A DNA stretch of 64,000 bases, from the NCBI RefSeq assembly GCF_040580765.1, contig NZ_CP158687.1, forward strand, positions 1,860,001-1,924,000, written 5' to 3'. Below are positions 18,146 to 28,827 of the stretch, in pieces; positions within the stretch are counted from its first letter, which is position 1, and each line of letters starts with the position of its first letter. The position numbers and the translations under genes were made by a program. Source of the stretch: Lentibacter algarum. Lineage in GTDB: Bacteria; Pseudomonadota; Alphaproteobacteria; Rhodobacterales; Rhodobacteraceae. A model generated the notes under the pieces. It searched no databases, was not told the DNA's origin, and was given only the letters and a program-made list of their open reading frames with translations.

Positions 18146-19035
18146 CGCGGAATGCGCGGCTTACGGTTGATCAAGACAAGCCCAACAGCAACAAGGCACA
18201 GCCCACCGATGATCTCGGGGCCGATTTCCTCGCCCAATACGAGCCAGCCGAGCGCAACGCCACAGACGGGCGACAAAAAGCTGAACGAGGCCACGCCTGA
18301 CGCCGGATAAATCTTGAGCAGCATAAACCAGAAGAGATAGCCAAAGCTCGCCACAGCCAGAACCTGAAACGTAAGACCCGCCCAATGGATCGCCGCCAGA
18401 TCACGCGTCAACGGGCCAAACAACGGGGCAAGTGCAAACAGCAGGAGCATAGACACGCCGAGCTGCCACAATAGTTGGACTTCTGGGCGCTCTTGAGACA
18501 CAGGGTGAAGCCTCAAAAACAAGGCAATCCCGCCCCAGCCAAGTGCGGCCCCCAGCGCCAGAAGATCGCCAAACAGACTTGCTTCCGCGCCCTCATAGGG
18601 CTTCGCCAAAACCCAGATCACACCCGCCATCGCCAGCGCAAGGCCAAGCGCGCGCGGCGCGCGCATCTGCTCACCTGGCAACAGAAAATGTGCCACAAGC
18701 GTGAGCCAAACTGGCATCGAATAGAAAATAATCGAGGCACGCGACACTGTCGTATAATCCAGCGCCAAATACAGACACACAAATTCAAAGGTGAAGAGCA
18801 GGCCCAGCACAAGCCCTGGGAAAAGCAGATCGCGTCGTATCCCATGATGCACCCCGCGATAGCGCATCCACGCCAGCATCACGAGAAAGGCAAAGGCCGA
18901 GCGCAACCCCGCCATGAATATGGGCTGAAAGCCCCCGTTGCTGAGCTTGATCACAACTTGATTGAGCCCCAGCACAACCGCAAAAACAGTCAGCGCCACA
19001 GCGCCCGCCAGATCCATATGTGATTTACGTTCCAT
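18142..19035 (-). CDS. EamA/DMT-superfamily transporter
   Basis: Inner-membrane permease of the drug/metabolite transporter superfamily, 297 aa, with ten predicted hydrophobic helices in two EamA repeats. The first repeat contains YLALDYTTVSRASIIFYSMPVWLTLVAHFLL; the second ends LSPVCGVALGWLVLGEEIGPEIIGGLCLVAVGLVLINR. Substrate cannot be inferred. The start could be 19035 or the ATG at 19017 (MDLAGAVAL). It is divergent from the PhzF gene. Confidence 0.88.
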   Translation of the reverse strand: MERKSHMDLAGAVALTVFAVVLGLNQVVIKLSNGGFQPIFMAGLRSAFAFLVMLAWMRYRGVHHGIRRDLLFPGLVLGLLFTFEFVCLYLALDYTTVSRASIIFYSMPVWLTLVAHFLLPGEQMRAPRALGLALAMAGVIWVLAKPYEGAEASLFGDLLALGAALGWGGIALFLRLHPVSQERPEVQLLWQLGVSMLLLFALAPLFGPLTRDLAAIHWAGLTFQVLAVASFGYLFWFMLLKIYPASGVASFSFLSPVCGVALGWLVLGEEIGPEIIGGLCLVAVGLVLINRKPRIPR

Positions 19036-19138
19036 CGCGCCATCTGCTCAGGCGGCAGCCCCAAGGTCAAGAGCCCAAACGCTTGGCCCAAGCCCCGCCC
19101 CCATGCTAGGCTTCAGCCAGCAGAGCGGAGCCTTTTTC

Positions 19139-20017
19139 ATGACAGACTACATCGTGCTGGATGTCTTCACAGACACGCCCTTCGGAGGCAATCCCCTCGC
19201 CGTGATCCCCGACGCCACAGGCCTACCCGAAGCAGAGCTGCAAAAGATCGCGCGCGAGTTCAACTTTTCAGAAACCGTCTTTCTCTATCCGCCCGAAGAG
19301 CCCGCCGATACGGCCCGCTTACGCATCTTCACCCCGACAATGGAGATTCCCTTCGCAGGTCACCCGACGATAGGCGCAGCCATCGCGCTTGCCCAGCAGG
19401 GCCACGGCCCCGCCATGCGCCTTGCTCTTGGCGTCGGCCCTTTGACAGCCCGCGCCACGCCCACAGAGGCCAGCTTTGACACATCCGTACCGCTCGACAT
19501 ACTAGCTCAGCCATCGCCTGCCCTTGTCGCCCGCGCACTCGGCCTGCCCGAAAGCGCAATTTACCTCGACAACCACCCGCCCACGCTCGCCTCTGTCGGC
19601 CTTCCCTTCACACTGACAGAGCTGACAAGCCGCGCCGCGCTCGCCGCCTGCACACCCGATACCGAAGCCTTCCGCGAAGGCGCAGCCGCCTACAAAGGCG
19701 CACTCGACTTTGCCCAATTCGCCTATTGGCAAGACGGTGAGACCTTGCATGCGCGCATGTTCGCCCCCTTAGACAATATCCCCGAAGACCCCGCCACAGG
19801 CTCCGCCTGCGCAGCCCTTGGCGCGTTTCTAGCCAGACTGAGCGGTGCCCCCGTCGCCTTCACAGTCCTACAAGGCTCTGATATGGGCCGCCCTTCGCGC
19901 ATCGGGCTACAAGCCCGCGACGGCAGTGTCACAATCGCAGGCCAAGCCGTCAAAACCATGCAAGGACAGCTCACGCTCTCCCCCTTACCACTGGCCAAAA
20001 GCCCAGAGCTCGGCTAA
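19139..20017 (+). CDS. PhzF family isomerase-like protein
   Basis: A 292-aa protein of the PhzF/diaminopimelate-epimerase fold. The N-terminal signature is MTDYIVLDVFTDTPFGGNPLAV, and a second lobe has EDPATGSACAALGAFLA. The glutamate in NFSETVFL corresponds to the acid-base residue of PhzF proteins. The family includes phenazine-pathway isomerase, but most members, including this one outside any phenazine cluster, have unknown substrates. The ATG at 19139 has a GGAG about ten bases upstream. The gene ends shortly before fur/mur and may be cotranscribed with it. Confidence 0.88.
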   Translation: MTDYIVLDVFTDTPFGGNPLAVIPDATGLPEAELQKIAREFNFSETVFLYPPEEPADTARLRIFTPTMEIPFAGHPTIGAAIALAQQGHGPAMRLALGVGPLTARATPTEASFDTSVPLDILAQPSPALVARALGLPESAIYLDNHPPTLASVGLPFTLTELTSRAALAACTPDTEAFREGAAAYKGALDFAQFAYWQDGETLHARMFAPLDNIPEDPATGSACAALGAFLARLSGAPVAFTVLQGSDMGRPSRIGLQARDGSVTIAGQAVKTMQGQLTLSPLPLAKSPELG

Positions 20018-20046
20018 ACCCACGTCACCCTTTGATGAGCTACGCC

Positions 20047-20460
20047 ATGACCGATACAATCACCTCCCGTTGCGAAGCCAAAGGCCTGCGCATGACAGGC
20101 CAGCGCCGCATCATCGCGGCTGTGCTACAAGATTCTGATGACCACCCCGATGTCGAAGAGCTCTACGCCCGCGCCGTAGCCCTCGATTCAGGGATTTCAA
20201 TCGCCACAGTCTATCGCACAGTAAAGCTTTTTGACGAGGCTGGCATTCTGGACAAGCTTGAGTTCGGCGATGGTCGTGCCCGCTATGAAGATGCTGAGCG
20301 TGAGCACCATGACCACCTGATTGATCTCAATTCAGGCGAAGTGATCGAATTCGTCGATGAGGAAATCGAAGCCCTGCAAGAGCGTATCGCCCAAAAGCTC
20401 GGCTACACTCTCAAGGGCCACCGCCTTGAGCTATACGGCGTACCGCTCAAAAAGCCCTGA
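20047..20460 (+). CDS. Fur-family metal regulator (Mur-like)
   Basis: A 137-aa DNA-binding repressor. The winged-helix part has LRMTGQRRIIAAVLQDSDDHPDVEELYARA and SIATVYRTVKLFDEAGIL; the metal/dimer part has EREHHDHLIDLNSGEVIEF. The C-terminus lacks the CxxC pairs seen in Zur and many Fur proteins. In Rhodobacterales the Fur-type gene usually acts as Mur, a manganese-responsive regulator, so I favour that, but the sequence alone does not decide. I chose ATG 20047; TTG 20032 and ATG 20035 are possible. It lies 29 bases after the PhzF gene. Confidence 0.9.
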   Translation: MTDTITSRCEAKGLRMTGQRRIIAAVLQDSDDHPDVEELYARAVALDSGISIATVYRTVKLFDEAGILDKLEFGDGRARYEDAEREHHDHLIDLNSGEVIEFVDEEIEALQERIAQKLGYTLKGHRLELYGVPLKKP

Positions 20461-20567
20461 TCCAGCGCTCTTAAACAAACTCCCCAACTCGTTAACAAGC
20501 GAAAGAGCTTGCACAGCCCTCCGCTTTCCGTGATGCACGGCGCGTAACCCTTACGGACGCACATCCC

Positions 20568-22822
<2,255 letters not shown>

Positions 22823-22840
22823 TCGGCCCCAAAAATGAAG

Positions 22841-22877
22841 CCGCCGTTCGCTGAAGTAACGAACGGCGGTTTTTTTT
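22841..22877 (+). terminator. Intrinsic terminator of eno
   Basis: Ten-base stem CCGCCGTTCG / CGAACGGCGG with a nine-base loop, followed by eight T residues. Confidence 0.95.
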
Positions 22878-22903
22878 GTGCGCTTCCAAAAACTGTTCAG
22901 GCG

Positions 22904-22931
22904 GTGCACGGGTTGTGCACGCATTGTGCAC
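22904..22931. repeat. Three GTGCAC palindromes at an 11-base period
   Basis: The hexamer GTGCAC occurs at 22904, 22915 and 22926, each exactly 11 bases after the last, within the gap between the convergent eno and FAD monooxygenase genes. The spacing is about one helical turn. It lies after the eno terminator and 3' of both genes, so it is not in an obvious promoter position. Confidence 0.6.
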
Positions 22932-22968
22932 GCTTTTCACCCCCCTAGAATCAGCGATTTTTCAAGCG

Positions 22969-24159
22969 TTAACGCGCTCTTTCGGGTGGCCTATCTTGGG
23001 TGATGTCATAGCCATAGAGCCAGTCAAACTGGCCAAGCATCCGCCTAGGCGCAAGCGCTCCGCCCAGCCTCAAAGCAGTATGCGCCGCAAAGCGCAGCGG
23101 GCCAAATCCGAGGTGGTATTTCCATGCGTTTCCCGTGGCGGTTTTAATCACTCTCGCAGCACGATCACGCCGCCATAGCTGATAGTCTCCAAGACCTTGT
23201 TCAAGGCTTCCCACGTCGTCCAAAGCCACACCCATAGCCCACGCATCCTCCAAAGCCATAACCGCGCCCTGCGCCAGAAACGGCAATGTCGGATGCGCCG
23301 CATCACCCAAAAGCGCAAGCCCCTGCCCATGCCAGCGCGGGGCAACCTCATGGCGGAACAAGCCCCACAGCCGAACCTCTTCCACAGCCCCCAGCATCTC
23401 CTGCACCACAGGCGCAAAATCCGTGAATGCGGCCCGCAAATTGGCAGGCTCGTCCCCGAGCGTCCAGCTTTCCTCCAGCCAGTCGCGCTGTTCCTCCACA
23501 GCCACCAGATTGAGCATTTTGCCCCCCATCAAGGGATAACTTACCAAATGTCGCCGCGGCCCCATATGGACCTGCACATCGCTCTGCCGCCCCCAGACAT
23601 TGGGCACAACAGCCCGCCACGCAGCATTGCCTGTAAAGAAGGGTGCACTCGCTCCGTTGAGCGCGGGGCGTACGACAGAATGCACGCCATCGGCCCCAAT
23701 GATCAGATCGGCTTCTCGTCGCTCGCCACTGTGCAAAACAACAGCCGCAGGGCAGCCTTCTTCGACGCGCTCAACCTTCTGCAAAAGCTGGATTTTTGCA
23801 CCTGCCGCGCGCGCCCCCTCCGCCAGAAGCGAGATGAGCTCGGCCCGATGCACAAAGTAGTATTTCTGCGGCGACATCTGCGTCAGATCAAGCTTTAGGA
23901 CCTCTCCACCTCGGTAGTCCATAAGCCGGACTGTATCCGCCAGAACGGCCCCACTTTTCACAAGTTGTGGCTCAAGCCCCATGGCGCGCAAGACGGCCAA
24001 CCCATTCGGCGAAATCTGTAGCCCCGCACCTACCTCTTTGATCTCGCCAGCCTGCTCCAACACGGTCACATCCGCGCCCCGCAACGCCAGCACCCGCGCC
24101 AAAGCCAGCCCGCCGATCCCAGCACCGATAATGTAGGTTTTTAGTCCCGCAAGCATCAT
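22969..24159 (-). CDS. FAD-dependent aromatic monooxygenase (salicylate hydroxylase-like)
   Basis: A 396-aa class A flavoprotein monooxygenase. The N-terminal dinucleotide fold is TYIIGAGIGGLALARVLALRGADVTVLEQ. The middle has the ADLIIGADGVHSVVR motif that contacts FAD and NAD(P)H, and the later GDAAHPTLPFLAQGAVMALEDAWAM binds the FAD ribityl chain. The closest classes by eye are salicylate and 3-hydroxybenzoate hydroxylases. No ring-cleavage genes are adjacent, so the substrate is open. ATG 24159 and 24156 are both possible; AGGGG precedes them. Confidence 0.88.
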   Translation of the reverse strand: MMLAGLKTYIIGAGIGGLALARVLALRGADVTVLEQAGEIKEVGAGLQISPNGLAVLRAMGLEPQLVKSGAVLADTVRLMDYRGGEVLKLDLTQMSPQKYYFVHRAELISLLAEGARAAGAKIQLLQKVERVEEGCPAAVVLHSGERREADLIIGADGVHSVVRPALNGASAPFFTGNAAWRAVVPNVWGRQSDVQVHMGPRRHLVSYPLMGGKMLNLVAVEEQRDWLEESWTLGDEPANLRAAFTDFAPVVQEMLGAVEEVRLWGLFRHEVAPRWHGQGLALLGDAAHPTLPFLAQGAVMALEDAWAMGVALDDVGSLEQGLGDYQLWRRDRAARVIKTATGNAWKYHLGFGPLRFAAHTALRLGGALAPRRMLGQFDWLYGYDITQDRPPERAR

Positions 24160-24170
24160 TTGCCCCTAAC

Positions 24171-24208
24171 AAAAAGGCGCTGGAACTGCTGCTCCGGCGC
24201 CCTATTTT
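24171..24208. terminator. Intrinsic terminator downstream of dksA
   Basis: Inverted repeat GGCGCTGGA / TCCGGCGCC (one wobble) with an eight-base loop. On the minus strand it is followed by TTTTTGTT and can end dksA before the monooxygenase start; T-rich sequence flanks it on the other side too. Confidence 0.8.
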
Positions 24209-24229
24209 TGTCTCGTTCCGCCGCGCAGA

Positions 24230-24652
24230 TCAATCGTCGCGGTGGACTTTCTCGCGCCGCTCATGCCGTTCCTGAGCTTCAAGACTCATCGTCGCAATCG
24301 GACGTGCATCAAGTCTCTTGAGTGAAATCTGGTCGCCTGTCACCTCACAGTAGCCAAACTCGCCCTCACCAATACGGCGCAGCGCCGCATCAATTTTGGA
24401 AACAAGCTTGCGCTGACGGTCACGAGTGCGCAGCTCAAGTGCGCGGTCCGTTTCCTCGGAGGCGCGGTCAGCCGCGTCAGGAATGTTGCGAGTGCTTTCT
24501 TGAAGCCCTTCGATCGTGTCGCGACTGCCTTCCAGCAATTCCTCGCGCCACGTGATGAGTTTTCTGCGAAAATACTCGAGCTGACGCTCGTTCATAAAAG
24601 GCTCGTCCTCTGCTGGACGGTAATCATCAGGCAGAAAAAACTCTGCTTTCAT
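24230..24652 (-). CDS. dksA: DksA-type RNA polymerase-binding factor with reduced zinc site
   Basis: Secondary-channel transcription factor that with ppGpp adjusts rRNA and amino-acid promoter output. It has 140 aa from ATG 24652 (MKAEFFLPDDYRPAEDEPFMNERQLEYFRRKL). The coiled-coil tip PDAADRAS keeps the two acidic residues (D59, D62) needed for activity in the family. In the zinc-finger region only one cysteine remains: GYCEVTGDQISLKRLDARPIATMSLEAQ has Cys102, while the three other cysteines of the canonical site are Thr, Leu-region and Glu/Ala-region residues. Such cysteine-poor DksA forms are known in alphaproteobacteria. The C-terminus ERHERREKVHRDD is typical. Confidence 0.93.
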   Translation of the reverse strand: MKAEFFLPDDYRPAEDEPFMNERQLEYFRRKLITWREELLEGSRDTIEGLQESTRNIPDAADRASEETDRALELRTRDRQRKLVSKIDAALRRIGEGEFGYCEVTGDQISLKRLDARPIATMSLEAQERHERREKVHRDD

Positions 24653-24836
24653 TTCCTTTTCCCCTACGTTTGAGCGAGTCAATGACACGGGTTACTCTCC
24701 TACACTGCGCGCTTCGTCTGCGCCGCTCTTACCTCTAAGGAAGCCGAATGTCACTACCCCATAACATCAGATTGCGGTGAAATTGCGTCTCGGCTAGTTT
24801 GCCTTGGAAATCAACAATCAAGAAGGCAGTGCTCAC

Positions 24837-25676
24837 ATGAGATTTGAAGGAACCGAGGCCTACATCGCCACCGAGGACCTCAAAACAGCCGTCAACGCCG
24901 CTGTCACGCTGGAGCGCCCGCTCCTTGTCAAAGGCGAACCAGGAACAGGAAAAACAGAGCTTGCACGTCAAGTTGCCAGTGCTCTGGGCCTTCGCATGAT
25001 CGAATGGAATATAAAATCCACCACCAAAGCCCAACAAGGCCTCTATGAGTATGACGCCGTCAGCCGTCTGCGCGACAGCCAGCTTGGTGAAGAGCGTGTG
25101 CACGATGTTAAAAATTACATCAAAAAGGGTAAGCTTTGGGAGGCATTCACATCTGACGAACGAGTTGTCCTGCTGATCGACGAAGTCGACAAAGCAGACA
25201 TCGAGTTCCCGAACGATCTTCTCCAAGAGCTCGACCGCATGGAATTCCACGTCTACGAGACAGGTGAAACGATCCGCGCCAAGAACCGGCCCGTGATCAT
25301 CATCACCTCAAACAATGAAAAAGAACTCCCAGACGCCTTCCTGCGCCGCTGCTTTTTTCATTACATCCGTTTCCCCGATATGGACACAATGCGCCAGATC
25401 GTGGCGGTACATCACCCCGCAATCAAAGAACAGTTGCTCACAACCGCCCTCACGCAGTTCTACGAAATTCGCGAACAATCAGGCCTCAAGAAGAAACCGT
25501 CGACCTCCGAAGTGCTCGACTGGCTCAAACTGCTTCTGGCCGAGGACTTGAGTGCAGAAGATCTCAAGCGAGACGCCGCAAGCGCTTTGCCAAAACTCCA
25601 CGGCGCCCTCCTCAAAAACGAGCAAGACGTACATCTCTTTGAGCGCCTTGCCTTTATGGCCCGCCAGAAGCGCTAA
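24837..25676 (+). CDS. MoxR-family AAA+ ATPase
   Basis: A 279-aa AAA+ ATPase. Walker A is GEPGTGKT at residues 33-40, Walker B is VVLLIDEVDKAD near residue 105, and sensor 1 is PVIIITSNNEKELPDAFLRRC. MoxR proteins act as chaperones that mature metal enzymes or complexes, nearly always with a VWA-domain partner encoded next door (CoxE-like). Here no VWA gene follows: a terminator and the convergent sox cluster come directly after. ATG 24837 has AAGGC upstream. The gene is divergent from dksA. Confidence 0.9.
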   Translation: MRFEGTEAYIATEDLKTAVNAAVTLERPLLVKGEPGTGKTELARQVASALGLRMIEWNIKSTTKAQQGLYEYDAVSRLRDSQLGEERVHDVKNYIKKGKLWEAFTSDERVVLLIDEVDKADIEFPNDLLQELDRMEFHVYETGETIRAKNRPVIIITSNNEKELPDAFLRRCFFHYIRFPDMDTMRQIVAVHHPAIKEQLLTTALTQFYEIREQSGLKKKPSTSEVLDWLKLLLAEDLSAEDLKRDAASALPKLHGALLKNEQDVHLFERLAFMARQKR

Positions 25677-25694
25677 ACGATCCCCCAAAACAAA

Positions 25695-25730
25695 AAACGC
25701 CCGCGTACATCACGCGGGCGTTTTTATTTT
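25695..25730. terminator. Bidirectional terminator between moxR and soxB
   Basis: Eleven-base stem AAACGCCCGCG / CGCGGGCGTTT with a seven-base loop, followed by T-rich sequence on the plus strand and preceded by A6 (T-run on the minus strand). It can stop both moxR and the convergent soxB transcript. Confidence 0.92.
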
Positions 25731-25762
25731 CAAATCGGTAAAATAAATCCGGATCGAAGCGT

Positions 25763-27460
25763 TTACGCGCCTGTAACCTTCACCGATGTATTCTCTTCAA
25801 GCGTCACAGTGCCCTGTTTGCGAATGTGATTTTCCACCACATCCCAAATCTGCGGGCCTTCTGTGCCTTCGTTAACACTGGCCCAGCCAGCAACAACGTA
25901 GTTCTTCGCAGGATCAATCGCTTCACCGGTCTTCAGGAGCGTCATTTCAGAAATCCGCTCGCCTTGTGGCTTGCTTACGTCGATCTTGTAACCCATGCCG
26001 CCGATGCGAACCATATCACCGCCTTGTTGGTAATAAGGGTCTGGATTGAAGAGGTTATCGCCCACATCTTCAAGAATCACCTTGATGAATTCACCGGTCA
26101 TTTCCGAACGATACGCTTCACCGTAAGTCATTGAAGTTACGTTCCAAATGTCTTCCCGGGTGATCTCCTGACCTGGAAGAATGCTCGGCCCCCAACGCAC
26201 ACCAGGGCTCATCGCGATATCAGCTTCACGCTCTGACATGAGAGCATTGCAGATCAGGTCATCCCAAGATCCGTTGAAGTTCCCGCGGCGATAGAGAAGC
26301 GTGTCTGTCGTGCCGATCACTTCTTTCAGCTGATCCTCATAAGGCGCACGCTGAACATCAATGAGCTTGGCCACGTCAGCATCGGGCGTAATTACATCTG
26401 AGAAAATCGGGATAAGTTTGTGCTTAATTCCCTTCATTTCACCGTCGCGCACATCAAGATCAACACGGCTGACAAACTTACCGTTTGAGCCTGAGGCGAT
26501 GATATGCGTCTTGCCCACAAGCACTGGCTCAGGGAGCGCGTCATGCGTGTGACCTGAAAGGATCACGTCAATGCCCTCGACATTGCCAGCCATCTTCTTG
26601 TCCACGTCAAAGCCGTTGTGGCTCAGCACAACAACAAGCTCAGCGCCTTGGTCGCGAACTTCCTGCACCATGGCTGCCATGTTGTCTTCGCGGATGCCGA
26701 ACGAGTACTCAGGGAACATCCAGCGTGGGTTGGCAATCGGCATATAAGGGAAGGCCTGACCGATCACGGCGATTTTCACACCACCACGCTCAAAGAATTT
26801 ATAGGGTTTGAAAAGCTCGGCAGGTTCGTCCCATTCGGCATCAAAGATGTTCTGGCCAAGAGACGTAAACGGCAGGCTGGACACAAGCTCATTCACCCGC
26901 TCAGAGCCCAAAGTGAACTCCCAGTGGAAGGTCATCGCATCTGGCTTCAACGCGTTCATAACGTTGACCATATCCTGACCTTCGGTCTGGTAGCAGGTAT
27001 AGGAACCGTGCCATGTATCACCGCCATCAAGCAGCAGCGCATCAGGGCGGTCCGCGCGGATCGAGTTGACCACAGTCGCAACGCGGTCAAGGCCCCCAAC
27101 GCGGCCATATTGCTGCGCAAGAGAGGTGAAATCATTATAGCTCAGCGCATAGGCCGATGGGCTTCCATCAGCAATACCGTAGAGCTTCCGGAAGTCAGCG
27201 CCCGTGATGTGCGGAACGTGCCCGTTGTTGACACCGACACCAATGTTCACTTCAGGCTCGCGGAAGAAGATCGGCTTCATTTGCGCGTGAATATCTGTGA
27301 CGTGGATTAAGCTCACGTTGCCATAGGTTTCAAACTCAAGAAGCTGGTCTTGCGTCAGCGCCTGCTGCGCCGCGAGGCGGGCCCAATTACCAAAACCGCT
27401 CGCGCCATAAAGCGCTGACGCGGCCATAGAAACTTGTAGAAAATCGCGGCGTGAGATCAT
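25763..27460 (-). CDS. soxB: SoxB, thiosulfohydrolase
   Basis: Periplasmic dimanganese hydrolase that releases sulfate from the cysteine-S-thiosulfonate carried on SoxY. It has 565 aa from ATG 27460, with GAAGG upstream and a twin-arginine signal (MISRRDFLQVSMAASAL) for export of the folded protein. The metallophosphatase-like motifs are visible: VTDIHAQ, LLDGGDTWHGS, VVLSHNGFDVD and LSGHTHDALPEP. The 5'-nucleotidase-like C-terminal domain follows. A terminator hairpin and possible promoter separate it from soxA. No soxCD follows: the next gene is the convergent moxR. Confidence 0.96.
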   Translation of the reverse strand: MISRRDFLQVSMAASALYGASGFGNWARLAAQQALTQDQLLEFETYGNVSLIHVTDIHAQMKPIFFREPEVNIGVGVNNGHVPHITGADFRKLYGIADGSPSAYALSYNDFTSLAQQYGRVGGLDRVATVVNSIRADRPDALLLDGGDTWHGSYTCYQTEGQDMVNVMNALKPDAMTFHWEFTLGSERVNELVSSLPFTSLGQNIFDAEWDEPAELFKPYKFFERGGVKIAVIGQAFPYMPIANPRWMFPEYSFGIREDNMAAMVQEVRDQGAELVVVLSHNGFDVDKKMAGNVEGIDVILSGHTHDALPEPVLVGKTHIIASGSNGKFVSRVDLDVRDGEMKGIKHKLIPIFSDVITPDADVAKLIDVQRAPYEDQLKEVIGTTDTLLYRRGNFNGSWDDLICNALMSEREADIAMSPGVRWGPSILPGQEITREDIWNVTSMTYGEAYRSEMTGEFIKVILEDVGDNLFNPDPYYQQGGDMVRIGGMGYKIDVSKPQGERISEMTLLKTGEAIDPAKNYVVAGWASVNEGTEGPQIWDVVENHIRKQGTVTLEENTSVKVTGA

Positions 27461-27496
27461 GGCTTGAGAACCTTCCTTCGGGCATTGGCGGCAACA

Positions 27497-27525
27497 TATG
27501 CACAAAACCTAATGCGTTCTGACAA
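27497..27525 (-). promoter_or_regulatory. Possible internal promoter for soxB
   Basis: On the minus strand TTGTCA (27520-27525), a 17-base spacer and TGCATA (27497-27502) precede the soxB start by 36 bases. The -35 overlaps the T-run of the soxA-soxB terminator. The -10 box is poor, so this is tentative. Confidence 0.35.
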
Positions 27526-27555
27526 AAAGAAACCCGCACCTCAGAAAGATGCGGG
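27522..27555 (-). terminator. Intrinsic terminator between soxA and soxB
   Basis: On the minus strand CCCGCA, an 11-base loop and TGCGGG (27533-27555) are followed by TTTCTTTTT. It lies directly after the soxA stop, so part of the transcript may end before soxB. Confidence 0.75.
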
Positions 27556-27566
27556 CTTCGGGTGTT

Positions 27567-28418
27567 TTAGTTACGGACTGATGGGCCTTCGACTGAAAGA
27601 CCATTGCCGCGGCTTGCAACGTAAAGCTCAAGTGCCACAAACTCTGGGCCACCCGGGCTAAATGTTTCGGCACGTGTATCGCGCACACAACCTTTAAAGC
27701 GGCTGTGCGTGCCATTCAGCTTGGCGTTTTTCAAACGGTATGTTGGGAAACCGTTAATCTGGCCTTGGCTCAGGTGATCCGCGCGGATCATGTTGCCATA
27801 GTTGTCTTCGTGGCAGTTGGCGCATGACAGTTCGAGCTGGCCATAACGGGTATAGTAAATCTCTTTACCCTTTTCCCATGTCGCCTGAGCCGGACCGTCA
27901 ATAGCAACGTTTACAGGCATTCCGCGAGAAACAGATGCGAGAAGAGCTTCCATTGGAATGGAGCCACCTTTGTCTGTTTTCCAAGGCTCAGCGCCCATAC
28001 GGGTTTCACGGCAGTCATTCACCTGCATTTGAAGCGTGCGAACTTCACCAGCAGCTTCGTTCCACTTAGGATAAACAGCTTTTACACCAGCCATTTCCTC
28101 TGGAGCACCGTGACAGCTTGCGCAGGACTTGCCTTCGCCACCGTCAACCGCATTCCAGATTTCAACGCCCTGTTCGACAAAAATCATGCCGGGGTTGTCG
28201 AAATCGTCCATTTCCATGGCCTGCGTTTCGTCTGAGCGAAAGTGCCAGCCAGACATTACTTCATCGAGTGAGTCTGACAAGTGAGCAGGAGCTGGAGCTT
28301 TTGTGGTGATGGCGATATCGCCATTGATCACCAGCGTGTCATCGTCGGGGTCAGCCATACCAAGTGTTGGCAAAGCCAGCGCAACCGCGCCGATGAGGGA
28401 CATTGTCTTGAAGTTCAT
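27567..28418 (-). CDS. soxA: SoxA, diheme cytochrome c subunit of SoxAX
   Basis: Catalytic subunit of the periplasmic L-cysteine S-thiosulfotransferase that joins thiosulfate oxidatively to SoxY. It has 283 aa from ATG 28418, with GGGAGGAAA upstream and a signal peptide ending GMA. Two heme c sites are present: CASCH (C99-C102-H103) and CANCH (C199-C202-H203), so this is the diheme form. Cys244 in FKGCVRDTRAE matches the active-site cysteine that ligates the catalytic heme as a persulfide. It pairs with SoxX, encoded three genes upstream in the same operon. Confidence 0.96.
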   Translation of the reverse strand: MNFKTMSLIGAVALALPTLGMADPDDDTLVINGDIAITTKAPAPAHLSDSLDEVMSGWHFRSDETQAMEMDDFDNPGMIFVEQGVEIWNAVDGGEGKSCASCHGAPEEMAGVKAVYPKWNEAAGEVRTLQMQVNDCRETRMGAEPWKTDKGGSIPMEALLASVSRGMPVNVAIDGPAQATWEKGKEIYYTRYGQLELSCANCHEDNYGNMIRADHLSQGQINGFPTYRLKNAKLNGTHSRFKGCVRDTRAETFSPGGPEFVALELYVASRGNGLSVEGPSVRN

Positions 28419-28479
28419 GCATTTCCTCCCTTGGAAAGCACCCTGCCCTTCTGCGGGGCAAGGCACTCATGCGTGTTGA

Positions 28480-28809
28480 TCAGGCGATTGCGACTGATTT
28501 TGCGTCTTCGTAGACAGAACCGTCGTCGTCATACCAAGTGAATTTGAAATCACCGGCTTCAGGAACAGTTGCTTCGAATTCGAAGTAAGGGTTTGTCGAG
28601 ATCGCTGGCGCGAGTTCAACATCGATAACCATCTTACCGTTATATTCCGCGGTAAAGCGGTTGATGATCGAGCGCGGAATCTTGTTGCCATCGCTGTCTT
28701 TGCGCTGACCTGATTCCATGCTGTGGCTGATCAGAGTTTTGATCACCACAACTTCGCCAGCTGCTGCTGACTTTGGCGCTTTGACACGGGGTTTTACACC
28801 ATCTGCCAT
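28480..28809 (-). CDS. soxZ: SoxZ, sulfur-carrier complex subunit
   Basis: A 109-aa partner of SoxY with an immunoglobulin-like beta fold and no signal peptide; it is exported with SoxY as a complex. Family marks: KPRVKAPKSAAAGEVVVIKTLISHSMESGQRKDSDGNKIPRSIINRF and NPYFEFEATVPEAGDFKFTWYDDDG. GAGGAGA precedes the ATG. It lies 18 bases after soxY. Confidence 0.96.
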   Translation of the reverse strand: MADGVKPRVKAPKSAAAGEVVVIKTLISHSMESGQRKDSDGNKIPRSIINRFTAEYNGKMVIDVELAPAISTNPYFEFEATVPEAGDFKFTWYDDDGSVYEDAKSVAIA

Positions 28810-28827
28810 TTTAGTCGTCTCCTCTGA

